Source: Pleurotus djamor (Eukaryota > Basidiomycota > Agaricomycetes > Agaricales > Pleurotaceae). From it: 53,277 bases of DNA. This document shows, in pieces, positions 1 through 10,817 of this stretch (the first letter of the stretch is position 1; each line of letters begins with the position of its first letter). The notes beneath the pieces are model-generated. The model worked only from the letters and a program-made list of their open reading frames with translations. It made no database searches and was not told the origin of the DNA. The position numbers and the translations under genes were made by a program. The stretch spans positions 1-53,277 of the forward strand of contig JAPEVF010000300.1 of the NCBI GenBank assembly GCA_029747585.1, given 5' to 3'.

Positions 1-392
1 AGAAACCAAGGGACGTTCCTCGTGATGAAGGTTCTATCAGCACTCTGCGGACGATGGAATCGGTTGCGTCGTCCTCAAAGTCCGTTAATCTCAAGCCCAA
101 TCACACGAATTCCCGGCATACCTCTCATTATACGTCCCCTTGTGGTTCGACGAAGTCTGCGCTGTACCCGATACCTGAAGAGCCCTCTCGACCTTCCACG
201 CCGGTTGCTTCAGGTTTTGCGGAGAAACATCGAGAGCCCCTCACACCGTTGAATGGTGATCCACCTTCATCATCACCGCCACCACCCTCTGCTCCCGACC
301 CGAGTCCGCTAGGTCTCGTAGGATCACTGGTGTTCCTACCTTTCCGTATGGCCCGTGGTATTCTTTCCTGGGGTTTGGGTTATTCATTCTGA
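1..392 (+). CDS. 3' end of an upstream gene (partial), unknown function
   Basis: The frame starting at base 3 is open from the window edge to a TGA at 390-392, so this is most likely the last exon of a gene that begins outside the window. The visible part is about 129 residues. It is rich in Ser, Pro and Thr (a run of SSPPPPSAPDPSP near the end) and finishes with a short hydrophobic, basic stretch (GLVGSLVFLPFRMARGIL). That pattern suits the cytoplasmic tail or terminal helix of a membrane protein, but no family was recognised. The overlapping frame at 22-252 is a shadow. Confidence 0.55.
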   Translation, partial: KPRDVPRDEGSISTLRTMESVASSSKSVNLKPNHTNSRHTSHYTSPCGSTKSALYPIPEEPSRPSTPVASGFAEKHREPLTPLNGDPPSSSPPPPSAPDPSPLGLVGSLVFLPFRMARGILSWGLGYSF

Positions 393-1023
393 TTGCATGT
401 TTTCCGTTGATGCTTTCTTTGCTGTTACTATTAGCTATTGGTGTGAACGTTGTATTACTACATTCTTCCCCGCTCTCGCTCGTAATTATCCGTCCTGTAT
501 TTTGATATAATTTAATCTGTACAACAGAGTTGTGTGTTTGCAATGGAGAGCCTTGTGTTTGCCAGCGCTTCCTCTCCTCCATTTTGCCTCCCGCCATCAC
601 GATGTCTTTATGATGCGCACTCAAACTGATTCTACATGACTCCATTTCGCTTTACAAGTCTACTTCGTCGATACGTTCACTGGTACTGGGTGAGGCGTCA
701 TGCACTGCGCGACTCCTTTCTCGCCTTGCCCCGACGAACAATCCATTTTGGGATTGATTTCCCAAAATTCCATCCCTCGACGTCGCGAAGCTTCTACTGC
801 GACCCGCACAGCTTGAAAATGCTACGGGCTACTTGCTCTGCCTTTCTGGGATAGTCCTCAATGATTCGCAGCGGATTATCGCGATTTATATGGATGGACC
901 AATGTCTTACCTGTCAAGGTGAGTCGGCCTCGCTGTGCTCAAGTGGCCACATTGGCTATGTAAATGTCTGAGTTCGCGGGATACGCGCCTTGGACAATGG
1001 ATGCAGCGGGAGTGGCACTCGCG
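393..1023. other. intergenic, no gene seen
   Basis: Both strands were read. ORFs are short, lack family resemblance and lack consistent splice signals. It holds the 3' flank of the preceding gene and the promoter of the small gene starting at 1128. Confidence 0.5.
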
Positions 1024-1031
1024 TATAAAAG
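1024..1031 (+). promoter_or_regulatory. TATA box (TATAAAAG)
   Basis: A perfect TATAAAAG lies 97 nt upstream of the ATG at 1128, a usual distance for a fungal core promoter. A single ambiguous base (N) sits at 1050 between the box and the gene. Confidence 0.6.
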
Positions 1032-1127
1032 CTGGAGAGCTGGAGGGAANGGGGGAACTCATAATTTCAGCCCAGTCTACTCGAATTACTCAAGCTACAG
1101 CTTCCCTCCAAGAACCAAAGAACCAGA

Positions 1128-1582
1128 ATGCCTTGTACTTTCTACCCGAAGCCCTGCGACGCTCGCCATGTTCGCTTCCAAACTCCCTGTATTTACCCAC
1201 CACCCCCGCCGATTGGGTTCAACCACGGAGTCAACCTTGGTAATTGACGATTTGCTTTCCGATTCGCTTACACGGGACTGACGGACGATTAATTCCAGTT
1301 CGTCAACCCGATGGTTTCTTGATGACACCCTACTACAATTCCAACGTCGTACTGCCAAACCCCATCATCATGCACACGCACACGCCGGTATACCATCAAC
1401 CCGCCATGATTACTACGCCAGTTACGAAAAGCGAAACGACTGTGACGACGACGTATACACCTGGAACGGCCTATATACCTTTACCTTCGCCTGGACCGCC
1501 GCCAATGCAAGCTGTCGCAAAGCCGACAGTATATTACCCTTGGCCTGTGTCTGGTCCCCGTCCCTTCTGGTCTCCCTATTAG
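1128..1582 (+). CDS. small Pro/Tyr/Thr-rich protein, one intron
   Basis: Two exons, 1128-1239 and 1299-1582, flank a 59-nt intron (1240-1298) with donor GTAATT, branch point ACTGAC and acceptor CCAG. Splicing joins the frames without a stop and gives a protein of about 131 residues. It begins MPCTFYPKPCDARH, has a PPPPP run, then a tail rich in Tyr, Thr and Pro that ends in PFWSPY. There is no signal peptide, membrane segment or recognised domain. Low-complexity proteins of this kind are common lineage-specific genes in Agaricomycetes. The start is supported by the TATA box 97 nt upstream and by the clean splice. Function is unknown. Confidence 0.7.
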
Positions 1583-1865
1583 GAGCTATCAGGACTCTAC
1601 GAAGACTTTATATACCATTTCATACGATGATATCCCGGAACGCTTCATTCCTTGCGGTGTACTCCCTCTGTATCGCTGTTTCGTGTCACCATTTGTTCAT
1701 ACACCTGCATACCCATTTGTTCAATCCTATCATGTATTTGGTGATTCATATATCATTATTCCGCCCCCATTTGACGTTGATAAACGCACGGAACTCAGAT
1801 TTCAGTCAACCCGGCCGTTATTAGTGCGCTGTGACTTAGGGGGCTCCTGCTCTGCTGAGTTCTAA
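1583..1865. other. 3' flank, no gene seen
   Basis: Short overlapping ORFs only. This is probably the 3' UTR of the small proline-rich gene plus spacer. Confidence 0.4.
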
Positions 1866-1904
1866 CCGCCTGCCCTAAAGTCGATTTGAGTACAAAAATT
1901 TGAC

Positions 1905-2529
1905 GGACCCCATTTTCGATTCTTTACCCTCCACTATCGGTACGTCCGTTTCGACTGTTCTTTCTTCTCATCCCCTCACCCTACTTTTTTCAGAGAGTGG
2001 CAGTCGGGTCGCTCGGGGTCGCATTCCCCGTTCTATGGTTCAGTGGTGGGCTCCACTGTGAATTTGGGTGAGTCTCCTTTCCATCCATTTTTGCGATCGT
2101 AACTCATCTCGACTGGGCATCAGATATTAGGATAATATCCTGTTTGGACGTCGACAGAGTTGTCGGCGTGCTTGATTGGATGGACTCAGAGTTGAATCCA
2201 TCGGACATTGAACCTGCGATATGGTCTATCGCAGGCGAACTTGATAGCGTCATCGGCTATGATGCTTGAATTTTGGCGGGTATGTTTCATCTTCAGTATC
2301 CACCTTTAGGTCTACTTGCTGATCGATACGCTTAGCTTGCCATCTACTAGTGAGGATCCGAACCTGATCCTCGATCCCGTGGTCACAGGGCTTTGTGATC
2401 ACTACGAAGCAGTAAGTTGACCATCATTTTGCGTCGTCGTTGGGCATCTCACGAGTATTCCCCTCTGATAGGTGGTCTTTTGAACATTGCTAATCTCTTT
2501 GGAGATGCACTCGCCGCGAGGCGAGTGTG
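1905..2529 (+). pseudogene. intron-containing gene of unknown function, apparently frameshifted
   Basis: Four good introns can be placed: GTACGT...TTTTTTCAG near 1940-1994, GTGAGT...CATCAG near 2069-2123, GTATGT...GCTTAG near 2281-2336 and GTAAGT...GATAG near 2411-2471. Joining the first three exons gives one open frame containing CLDVDRVVGVLDWMDSELN and IEPAIWSIAGELDSVIGYDA, which then meets a TGA. Adding one base there would continue as LNFGGLPSTSEDPNL and splice cleanly into the next exon. A second one-base slip, or an alternative acceptor at CACGAG, is needed before the final GGLLNIANLFGDALAARRV and stop. No start codon was found upstream. No family was recognised. It is either a decayed gene or an intact gene with two sequencing slips. 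Confidence 0.4.
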
Positions 2530-3400
2530 ACTGACTAGCGTCAGTTTTGCTTCTGGATTGAAGCCTTTAAATTAATTACCCCAGACCATCACCGTGTACC
2601 GTGTCTAGTATTTCTTAGCCAAGACAGAAATACAGGATGTGGTGCACAATACTTCTGTGTGATCAGTTTCAGCCTGAACGTTCTCTTTGTTCGAGGTTGT
2701 CGAAAAAAGCTTCTGCAAAGTTGTGAAGCTGACATCGTCTGAGCTAATGGCCAATGGAAACTTGGCATAGCGATTACGTCCAAAACTACCAGCTCGGTGT
2801 CCAATGTTTTTAGGTTGATGGGAAGGCTAAGCTAGGCAGAGTCCAGTGGCTAATTGCGACGCTGTCTCGGAAGTTAATGTTGACTTGACGTGTGCACACA
2901 ATCTTGAGGCGCTGACCGCGTCAGGAGATCTGGGGATGGTCAGGAAATCTTGCTCGGATTCACGAATACAGTGATCTGGGTTGGCTTTGGGTAGGTTTGC
3001 TAGGTTCGTCACGGAATTAATCGCGTAGATTCAGATAGCTCATTTCAAGGTGAGGTGTGAGGAGCCTTCGCTTCCTCTATGTGAAGGTATAAGTAATCGC
3101 TCGTGCCGTTCGTGACTTGAGTGAGAGTATAAGTAATGATACTAGCAAGGACGACTAATGATAGCTAGAGTCATTGAATCCTTGTACGCGGCGCCGCGAA
3201 TTGAGGCTAAGGAGTGAAAACACCGATGAGAGTCGACATGAGAGAATCAAAGAAAACGTACATCACGAGAAGCGAATTTCCATACACTGCGTAAGATGCC
3301 TTATTAGCATTTGCTGCGTTGATGATAATAGAAGCGGACATCGCTCACATTTACTAAGGAAAGAATGAAAAATCAGGAAGACCAAACTCTGCCGCAAAAC
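2530..3400. other. no supported gene
   Basis: Both strands carry only short ORFs without splice-compatible continuation or family resemblance. It may include the 3' flank of the degenerate membrane protein gene on the minus strand. Confidence 0.4.
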
Positions 3401-3529
3401 GATCCACTTGTGTGAAATGAGTCCTTGAACATCGTCCCATAGTCGTAAAACACACCGAGATCAAAACCAGTAATGCGAAGACGCTTCACAGACAGAGAGA
3501 AACCAGAAAAGTATCTGCGTGATATGGGA

Positions 3530-5034
3530 TGACTAGGTCAAACCTTGTGAGGACTCCGATTCCAATGAAATAGGTGATGAGCCTTCCAACCAACATTCTT
3601 GTCCTGCACATGACCTCAAGCATGGACTACTACGAAAAGTAACGGCTACGAAGTGCTCACCATATAAATTCAGAACGCTCCTTGGTGAGATATATCGCCA
3701 TGACCGTCGCGATGAGGATATCGCAGAGTGCCGCACTGGCCATCTCCACCACCCCGAACACCTGGGATAAGAGTAGATCATCCTCCACCTCGTCCAGAGG
3801 GCAGACAAGGTTCATACACACATTGCTAACAGTGGTGTGTAACTTCAAGGCGGTTTTCCCATGTGCGCTGAGATTGAACATATCTGAGACTTTTCATGGT
3901 GATGAGATATCAAGCGCGAAGGACGCACACAGTAGTATTCAGTCCTACGCATGACGGGAGCGAGTTGAACCATAGTGCGACAGGGAAATCAGCCTGATCC
4001 TTACCAATTGAAGCACCTAAAGTCAGAACATCAAATTAGCAAACGGTATGGGGGCAGACATACTGATCACGTACAAAATCGTATAACAGCCAAGAGACAC
4101 TTGAGGAGAAGGTTAGGTGCAAACCGCTGACGCACTGGCAAGATGCTCACCAGAAACTTGGCCACATAACGCTGCTTGCCGCTCACTATGTATCGTGTAT
4201 ATGTGCTGTGGGAATCAGACGGAAACGGAAGATCGCTCACATAGCCATACGCGGTGAACCAACGCACTGTAGGAGAGGTGAGTAGGTGCGCTGACTATAA
4301 TCACTTCACTTGAACCCACCAATGTACTAGTAGCACTGTACCCGACTATGAGGGCGGAGAAGTGTTTGTCAATGTGTGTGGAAGCAAGAATGGGCAAAGT
4401 ACTTGCTGAGAAGTAGACATCGATCTGCGGAAGATATGGGGTTAGGGATGATATGGACGAACAGCGTGACGTGAAAACCAACAAATAGACCTCTGCGTAA
4501 CAAAATAATAAATTCAGAATACGCGATGAAAACCGCATTGGCAACGCGTGACTTACGTAGGAATCCGCAAGTCTAGGGGCGTATGGAGGTAGCCCTTGAG
4601 GTTGCTTTGCACCAATGCGATGGTTTGTATGCCTTCGAATAGTCTATGATACACGTCAAACTGGGGTTGCAGAGTTTTGTGTACGCGACGGCTCACAACA
4701 CCAACATAATCTTCAGGCAGGGATCGGTAAGCGTTGTGACGATCCGCACAGCAACGTACCAATGCTTGGATGATGACGGGATCAGTTTTACACCGCCTAA
4801 AATACCAGATCGATTGGCCAAGCATGATTCCATACAAGCTGGGAGAGAGGGAGAGTAGGTAGATAAGATGATCCTGCGTGCGAGGGCAAAGGGTACCAAC
4901 GGGCACGTTAACATTGTTCCTGATCAAGAAGGTTCAGTGAAGATTGAGCTGCGTTCTGCAGATAAACACGAACCAATGATGATGGGTGATATGTAGTGCG
5001 CGAGGATAGAATATATTGTGAGCGACGTAGGCAT
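3530..5034 (-). pseudogene. DUF6534-like seven-helix membrane protein gene, probably degenerate
   Basis: Reading the minus strand from an ATG at 5034, several segments match the layout of the Agaricomycete DUF6534-type membrane family. A first-helix block (SPSLYGIMLGQSIWYFRR, about 4800) is followed by a block resembling the mid-protein kinase-like WKLS segment (YIVSGKQRYVAKFLV, about 4170). The signature block VEMASAALCDILIATVMAIY lies near 3720, and after an intron comes the next-helix piece TRMLVGRLITYFIGIGVLT near 3540. Between these anchors the frame is not continuous: helix 2 and 3 segments need changes of frame and meet stops. I therefore call it a relic or heavily diverged copy. The family is usually around 300-350 residues and of unknown function. 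Family assignment comes from pattern memory, not from a search. Confidence 0.45.
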
Positions 5035-6180
5035 GGTGTTGACGTATTATCGACGAGGAGGAGGAGGGAAGCAAAGTCACGGAGCCTGATGGTGCTCGGG
5101 CGTTATAATAGGGAGCTGAAAGCTTTCGTCAACAATGGTCTGATGAACAGGAAAGATGAGCTGTCGGTGGTATCGGCCTTGGTTATATGAGATGGGGAAG
5201 ATGATGTGATGCATAGTTGGTGTTACGACCAATAATGACTCAATGAGTCAAGAGGACAAAGGGGAAAGTAGCCCAAATTAAGCCTTAGCAGGACTGTGGT
5301 GAGTTTCCCAGCACGCACCGTACAGAGGCGACGTTTCAACCGACGAGAAATGGGATCCCAAATGACTCTCGCGGACGCTAAAGGATCCAATCTTCCGTGC
5401 AGTTGTGCCTCGCTAATTGATCATCAAAGGATTATAAATTAAATCAGCGGTTTTTTAGTGCCGCAAACAGATGGAGAAAACCTGAATGGTGATACAGATG
5501 ATTTTTGTAAGTGACGAGCAGCGCGGCAAGGACAAAGATGAAAAGCACCATCATAGGTTGGTTCCTAGAGACCACACTTGACCTTGAGGCGGTCAAGGTG
5601 AACTAGGGGGACTCTAGAATAAGACCAGACGAGCCCAATGTCGTCGAAGACAGAGGTGTCGGAATGAGCGCAGATAATGACACTGTTTGTGATGCGGTGC
5701 CAGGTTTTCCTGCCGCAGGAGCTGATTGATGATAGTGCTTCAGAGACAGCCTCGGAACCCACAAACATATCTGCGAAAGAGCGGGCAGAGGCCGCCAGAC
5801 GGGCACAACCAGCAGCCAGTATAAAACCTCAATGGCCACATCAGGCGACTTCCAGGAGATTCATTGAGGAGACCCGTGAATGAGATCGCAGCTTTAGAGC
5901 AGAAGCGAAGACAGTATCAGTATCATAGTACCAGTGAATCATGGAATTGAGCGTCGTCGGTTTGATCGTCGTTCAAGTTGACCAACCTTCCGATTCCGGA
6001 CGGGCCGAAGTAGTAGGGTTAGGAGTATTTTGGGCACATGACATAAGGCTCGCGTCGACGCGTCGTCGTCCGCCACCGACGCGGCTTGGGTCACGCGCTG
6101 CCCGCTGGATTGATTATCAACAATTGAACATCCCGACACAGCCAACGCGGATATGACCAACCAACAGTCGCAGAAACACA
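5035..6180. other. no supported gene
   Basis: Only scattered ORFs of under 100 codons on either strand, none with family resemblance or convincing splice structure. The promoter of the minus-strand membrane-protein relic would lie at the left edge. Confidence 0.4.
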
Positions 6181-6189
6181 TATAAGGCG

Positions 6190-6975
6190 AGAGCCTCCTA
6201 CCACTTTTTCCCCAGGATAGAGGTACTTGCATGGTAAGTGGGGGTTGCGGGGGTTCGAGTGAGTGTGTTGCGGTATTTAGTGCTCACCCTCCTGTACTTT
6301 GGGATATACGCCTTCGGGTGTTGCCACCTCGCACATGCTACGCGCTGATGCACAATTCGAAAGGTGACAGCCCTAACGTATGGTTCTGTCGTCTTCACAG
6401 ACGATGGGGTCCGCTGCCTAGGGTCAGTTGCCGGGATGGTCTTGTCCTGAGGGATATGACTTCGTCTCTGTAAACCCAGAGACGTGGTCCGCTTTCCCGG
6501 GACAAATCATCCCTCAGAGGGTGTACAGGGTTCAGGGTGAGCACAGTTGAGGAGGTGAGTTATCATATTTCTTCTTCTTTTCGTAACATCGTTTACTGAC
6601 ATACCTTTTCAGAAGGAGAATGTCGTCGGTACGACTGGACACTTTAGACTGACTCTGGCTAGCCCTGCGGGGATCAGGCTGGGGGGTCCCTCCCATGTAC
6701 CCGAAGTGTGAAGTGGCTGGTCCGCCACATGGGCGGTGCATAGCGGAAACGCAATGGCTCACGGGCTAGGACCACGGGGCGTGTCCCTACGCTGAAAGCG
6801 GGTGGGGCTCATTCTCCGTAGGTAAAGCTTTGTCGAGAACCAGTGGAGGTGTGCTTCAGGCCATGGCATGATGGCGTTCTGAGGGGGTGAGTCATTCACT
6901 TCTACTTTGCTAATTGCGAGACACTGACCACCAACTTTGTTATTGTAGGCACGGGACGGGGTGTGGAAGCTTCCT
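6190..6975 (+). other. spliced-looking region without a good ORF (possible ncRNA or decayed gene)
   Basis: Strong plus-strand splice signals are present: a donor GTGAGT near 6556 with acceptor TTTTCAG near 6613, and a donor GTGAGT near 6888 with branch GACTGAC-like and acceptor TTGTAG near 6949. No frame stays open across them. One frame gives WSCPEGYDFVSVNPETWS then a stop. Another gives TTGHFRLTLASPAGIRLGG and stops at 6710. The exon after the first intron has stops in every frame. This fits either a long non-coding transcript or a decayed protein gene. The two hairpins just downstream would lie in its 3' part. Confidence 0.3.
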
Positions 6976-7082
6976 GTGTAAGTACCTCTGACCTCTTTAC
7001 AGGTCGAGCGCCCCGCAAGACGACTCGGACGACATCAAGACACGAACGATACGACGTCAAGACACGGCCGACTCGCCTCAAG

Positions 7083-7151
7083 ACACCCTCCTTCTCCTCC
7101 TACCATACCTATCATCCGCTTTATACAAGCGAGAGGGGGAGAAGGAGGTGT
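7083..7151 (+). repeat. inverted repeat / hairpin 1
   Basis: Left arm ACACCCTCCTTCTCCTCC (7083-7100) pairs with GGGGGAGAAGGAGGTGT (7135-7151): 16 Watson-Crick pairs and one G-T pair, with one bulged C. The loop contains a second small stem, CGCTT/AAGCG. It shares its architecture with hairpin 2, about 130 bases further on. Confidence 0.7.
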
Positions 7152-7224
7152 GTATTGAGTCAAGTCGCGTCCCTCAACGGTCATCCACCGTCGTCCCAGC
7201 CTTCCATCTACACACAACACTTCT

Positions 7225-7279
7225 CCTCCTACCTCGCCCACCATCCGCTTCATATAAGCCAAGAGGGAGAGGTAGGAGG
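7225..7279 (+). repeat. inverted repeat / hairpin 2
   Basis: Left arm CCTCCTACCTC (7225-7235) pairs perfectly with GAGGTAGGAGG (7269-7279). After one mismatch, three more C-G pairs follow. The loop again carries a GCTT/AAGC mini-stem within a conserved CATCCGCTT-TATA-like core. The arm sequences differ from hairpin 1 but each pairs with itself, so the fold rather than the primary sequence is what is shared. Confidence 0.7.
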
Positions 7280-7480
7280 TGACTTCCGCGTGCAAGTGGC
7301 TGCGTCCTGTAGTAGATCGTCGCAAGTTAACTTATTCGCAAGTAAGGATATGAGCCATGGACAATGTATTTCTACATCACTTATGAAATGTACACATCTC
7401 CAAAACGAGCGCGTTTATTTACTCTTCAATCTGAACGTCAAGTGTTAGCATAGGACATACTGATGTCCATAGGAAACGAC

Positions 7481-9950
7481 TCACGGCTTAGCAGGCACCT
7501 TGTCCGTAATCGGACTAGATATTTCAGGCGCGGTGGAGCATGTCTGCTGGTTCTTCGACTTGGCCTCTACCTCAGCGATAGTGTATTTGGGTTTCGTGAC
7601 ACCCTTCAACTCCTTTGCGGTACCGACCGCCCAGCATTTCTATTGAGAGTTAGGTTCAGGATTGATAAAAAAATGGATACAAGGGGACTTACATGGAATA
7701 CCTCCCAAGCGGGACTTTCCCAGATCGACACGGAAGCTTCTGCTGACCAGGAGAAAATATTTCCTTGCGCACCTCCCCGAAGATGAAGTCCAACATCAAT
7801 CCATGCACATCCACTAAACCCAATGGAGCTCGCCCTCTGTATGAGAGCGTATTCCCTCCTCAACGAACCATATGGTGGCGTATACTGCAGGTCGGTACCA
7901 GCACGTGCATCCAGAGTACGTTTGCCTTTCTTGCCGCCTTTTGTTGGTTTCGCCGGGGGTGCGGGAGCACCTTTCACACCTTTCGCAGGAGCGGAAGCTT
8001 TGCCTTCAGCCACGGAAGCATCCGCTTTAGCGATGACGGTAGCGCGAACCCATGCATCCGCAGCGACGTAGAAGCTCGCTGATACAGCTCCACCTATAGC
8101 AGACACGCCAAAGTGAATTTCAGGAGAAAGGGTTCCCTGAGCGAAACCTATTTTGTTCAAGCATAGAGAAATTAGTTGGTCTACAATAAAGACTGGGGAT
8201 TGGAATACCTTGGGCGTCCAAGTGAGCGGATGCTTGTAGGCTAAAGTCTATAAATAGATGGTCAGACGACATGGAATGATGGAAGACATGGTCAAGTTGG
8301 GGGAACGTACCGGATTCCTTAGTCTTCAATCTCTCCTCTTTGGCGTGACTAGATTCATCCTTTGGATACCATAGTTCAAGATCGTCAAAGATGTACGCAA
8401 GATGGAGGTTGGTCGTGAGGTCGAGCTCGATGTAGCCTTGAACCTTGGCGATGACAGAGATATAAGGTCCTATAGTTATAAGGCTTATGAAAGGCAGGTC
8501 AGTTATGGTTTAGAGAGGAACAGGAAGGACACGAATATATACCCGGGAATACTGAGGCCAGGTAAACCAAGCTCTTTCAATAGATGCCTGTCATACATGA
8601 AGCCGCCCTTCCGCGATTATGAGTAATGGAGGATATTATTGATAACAGGCTGCGCACTTTCAGAGATATATCGATAGCAACCTTGGCATCGACGCTTCCA
8701 TTAACGCCTAAGTGGGCCAAAAAATTGAGACCACGTAAGATAAAATGTTCGATGTAACTCACCACCGAAGGCTGCAAATTTCTTGATCTTTGGCAACGGT
8801 AGGATAGCGCCAGCAATGATGACGCCAGCCTTGACTCTGATCGACCCCTCGCTATGAGCGTGAACGTTAAGTTTGGAGTGTAATCCATTGCCATTGCACA
8901 TGGGCGGGAACGAGACTTCGGGGATTTGCACATCTGCGTTCAGTGAGATGTCTTGGGAATCGATGTTGGGATGAATCTCGAAGGACGTCTTATCTTAATA
9001 TCAGAATGCGATGAGACCCTCAACGACCAACGAAATGGTAGTTAGTTGAACGTACTTTCGATGAGATTCCCTAGGTCCTTGAAGCGATCGCCGACCCAAG
9101 TGACGGCGTTGGTAACGGCTTTGGCTACGGTGTTGGCGGCATTGGAAACCCATTTTCCGATATCATCCCAGAACCAATCAGCAAAGGCTTCGTTTAAATC
9201 TAATCCGGGAACGGTAGCCTAGATATTCACGACGTGAACAGGGATATAGTAGGCTGGATACAAGAACTTACGCCGACAAAACCAAAGTTGATGTCTCCAG
9301 CTCTAAGGAAAAATCATAAGAGGGGCGCTCGGTCCACGAAGAAAGTTAACTCACTTGCTATGGTCAATGGCTGCCCAGTTCACGTCGATGGACATGATGT
9401 GAACGGCTGGAGCAGAGCCATCACGTCGACTAATCTTCCCTTGAGCATGGAAAGGCAAAGATTGGTCTTCAGCGATTCTCATGTTCGCAATTCTCGCGAA
9501 AGGACCGTGTCCACACTGCGTAGTCCATGGTATATGAGAAGAACATAAACAGTCGTGAACTTATATCGCCTACGCTTTCGGGGAGGCGAACTATCTTATG
9601 CTCGGGGCCTTGGTAGTCGAAGAGGTGTTGACACCCAGATCCATCGTGGTCCGTCTCACAGACGAGACGGATATCCTGGTCCATGGTGTTGGGATCACAA
9701 TCGAGGATGACCCATCCCGCAGCGGGAGTGATATCAGCGATGGATTTGGATGACCCAAACTAAGAAAGTCGATGAGAGAGCATGGTCATGTACTCCGAGG
9801 GCAACATACCAGCTTGATCGCACCAGACACCCCTGCTCCGGCTGGGATATCATAGGCACATTCACCGTCGAAGCAAGGCTTTGACCAATCGTTGACGGCG
9901 AGGACGCAGGTAGCAACGGCCAAAGCGACGAAGGTTGACCTCAAAAACAT
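7481..9950 (-). CDS. secreted protein of the DUF7029/DUF7223 type, many introns
   Basis: The start at 9950 opens with a clear signal peptide (MFLRSTFVALAVATCVLA), and the gene ends with a TGA at 7483-7481. About ten short introns were placed with consensus sites, and almost every junction keeps frame. Segments in order are: a Cys-rich N-terminal domain (CDPNTMDQDIRLVCETDHDG), NFGFVGATVPGLDLNEAF, a helical stretch (VSNAANTVAKAVTNAVTW), a beta-rich domain with EVSFPPMCNGNG, a Lys/Pro linker (KGVKGAPAPPAKPTKGGKKG) ending in KR, then a C-terminal domain with SIGFSGCAWIDVGL. This matches large secreted fungal proteins carrying DUF7029/DUF7223-like domains, whose role is unknown; the assignment is from pattern memory. 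The KR in the linker could be a Kex2-type processing site. Expected in the cell wall or secreted. Confidence 0.75.
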
Positions 9951-10817
9951 ATTGATTCTGCCTTCTGAGGTAGAGAAGAGTGGGCGGGTACTCTAAGGAG
10001 CCGCTGACTACTGTGCATGGGAGCAGACCACTTCATATACACAGGTGCAAGTCTCGACGGATATTGAATGCTAGCATTGGGAAACGGCAAGGAAAGGGCG
10101 CGACAAACAAAACGATGCTAATTTAACGCCAAGATGGAGTTCTTAGTTGCAAAAGAGGACTTACCAAGGCTGAGCCTGTGTGTGTTCTCATACTAGACCT
10201 GAGATGACAAGGATCAGCGCTGTGTTCTAAACAGATGAGACAAGGTCTGGGTATCCGACCTGTGGAAACTTTCGCGGATAGCTCGGAAGTAGACTTGACC
10301 GAAACTATCTGAGCCCTGAGGATGCTAGCCAGTATTATAAATTGAGAGGGCTGTTGATCAAGTCTTCAGCGCTCAGCAGCTGACGTTCGTCATGGTCAAG
10401 GTGGTCGCGATCGTTGCCTCTAGCCAGGAGCAGACATGACAGCAATGAGAGCTATGCTTTTGTGGGGAAGTTCCTGTATATTGTTCCCTTCGAGACTAAA
10501 TTGTGCGATCATCACGTAGGAGTAGTATCGGGCGACTCAGATGGGAAGTAGATAGTTTCCAACGCTGCGATTGTCCGCGTTTTCGTCAAATTCTTGGTAT
10601 ACAAAGTCTTATATGTCATTTTGCATTTCGAGAGCTCAGCAGTATTGTGTCTTTGGCGCGGCATCGGGCATGAGGCTACGAGAAGGCCCAAGAGAACGGG
10701 TACGAAGAAAGAAAGAATCTGAAGATTGCAAGTTCGAAGCTTGGCGGAAGCAAAGACGGTGGTTGCAAGTAGCGCCCGTCAGGCCTTCAGGTTCCTCTTC
10801 TTTCACACTTCCCATCA
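9951..10817. other. intergenic between divergent genes
   Basis: Spacer between the minus-strand secreted protein gene and the plus-strand dpb4 gene, holding both promoters. A TATAAATT lies near 10335. No coding segment recognised. Confidence 0.5.

Noticed and set aside
6963..7448. 161-codon plus-strand ORF
   Set aside because: It spans both hairpins; the repeated peptides come from the inverted repeats and there is no splice or family support.
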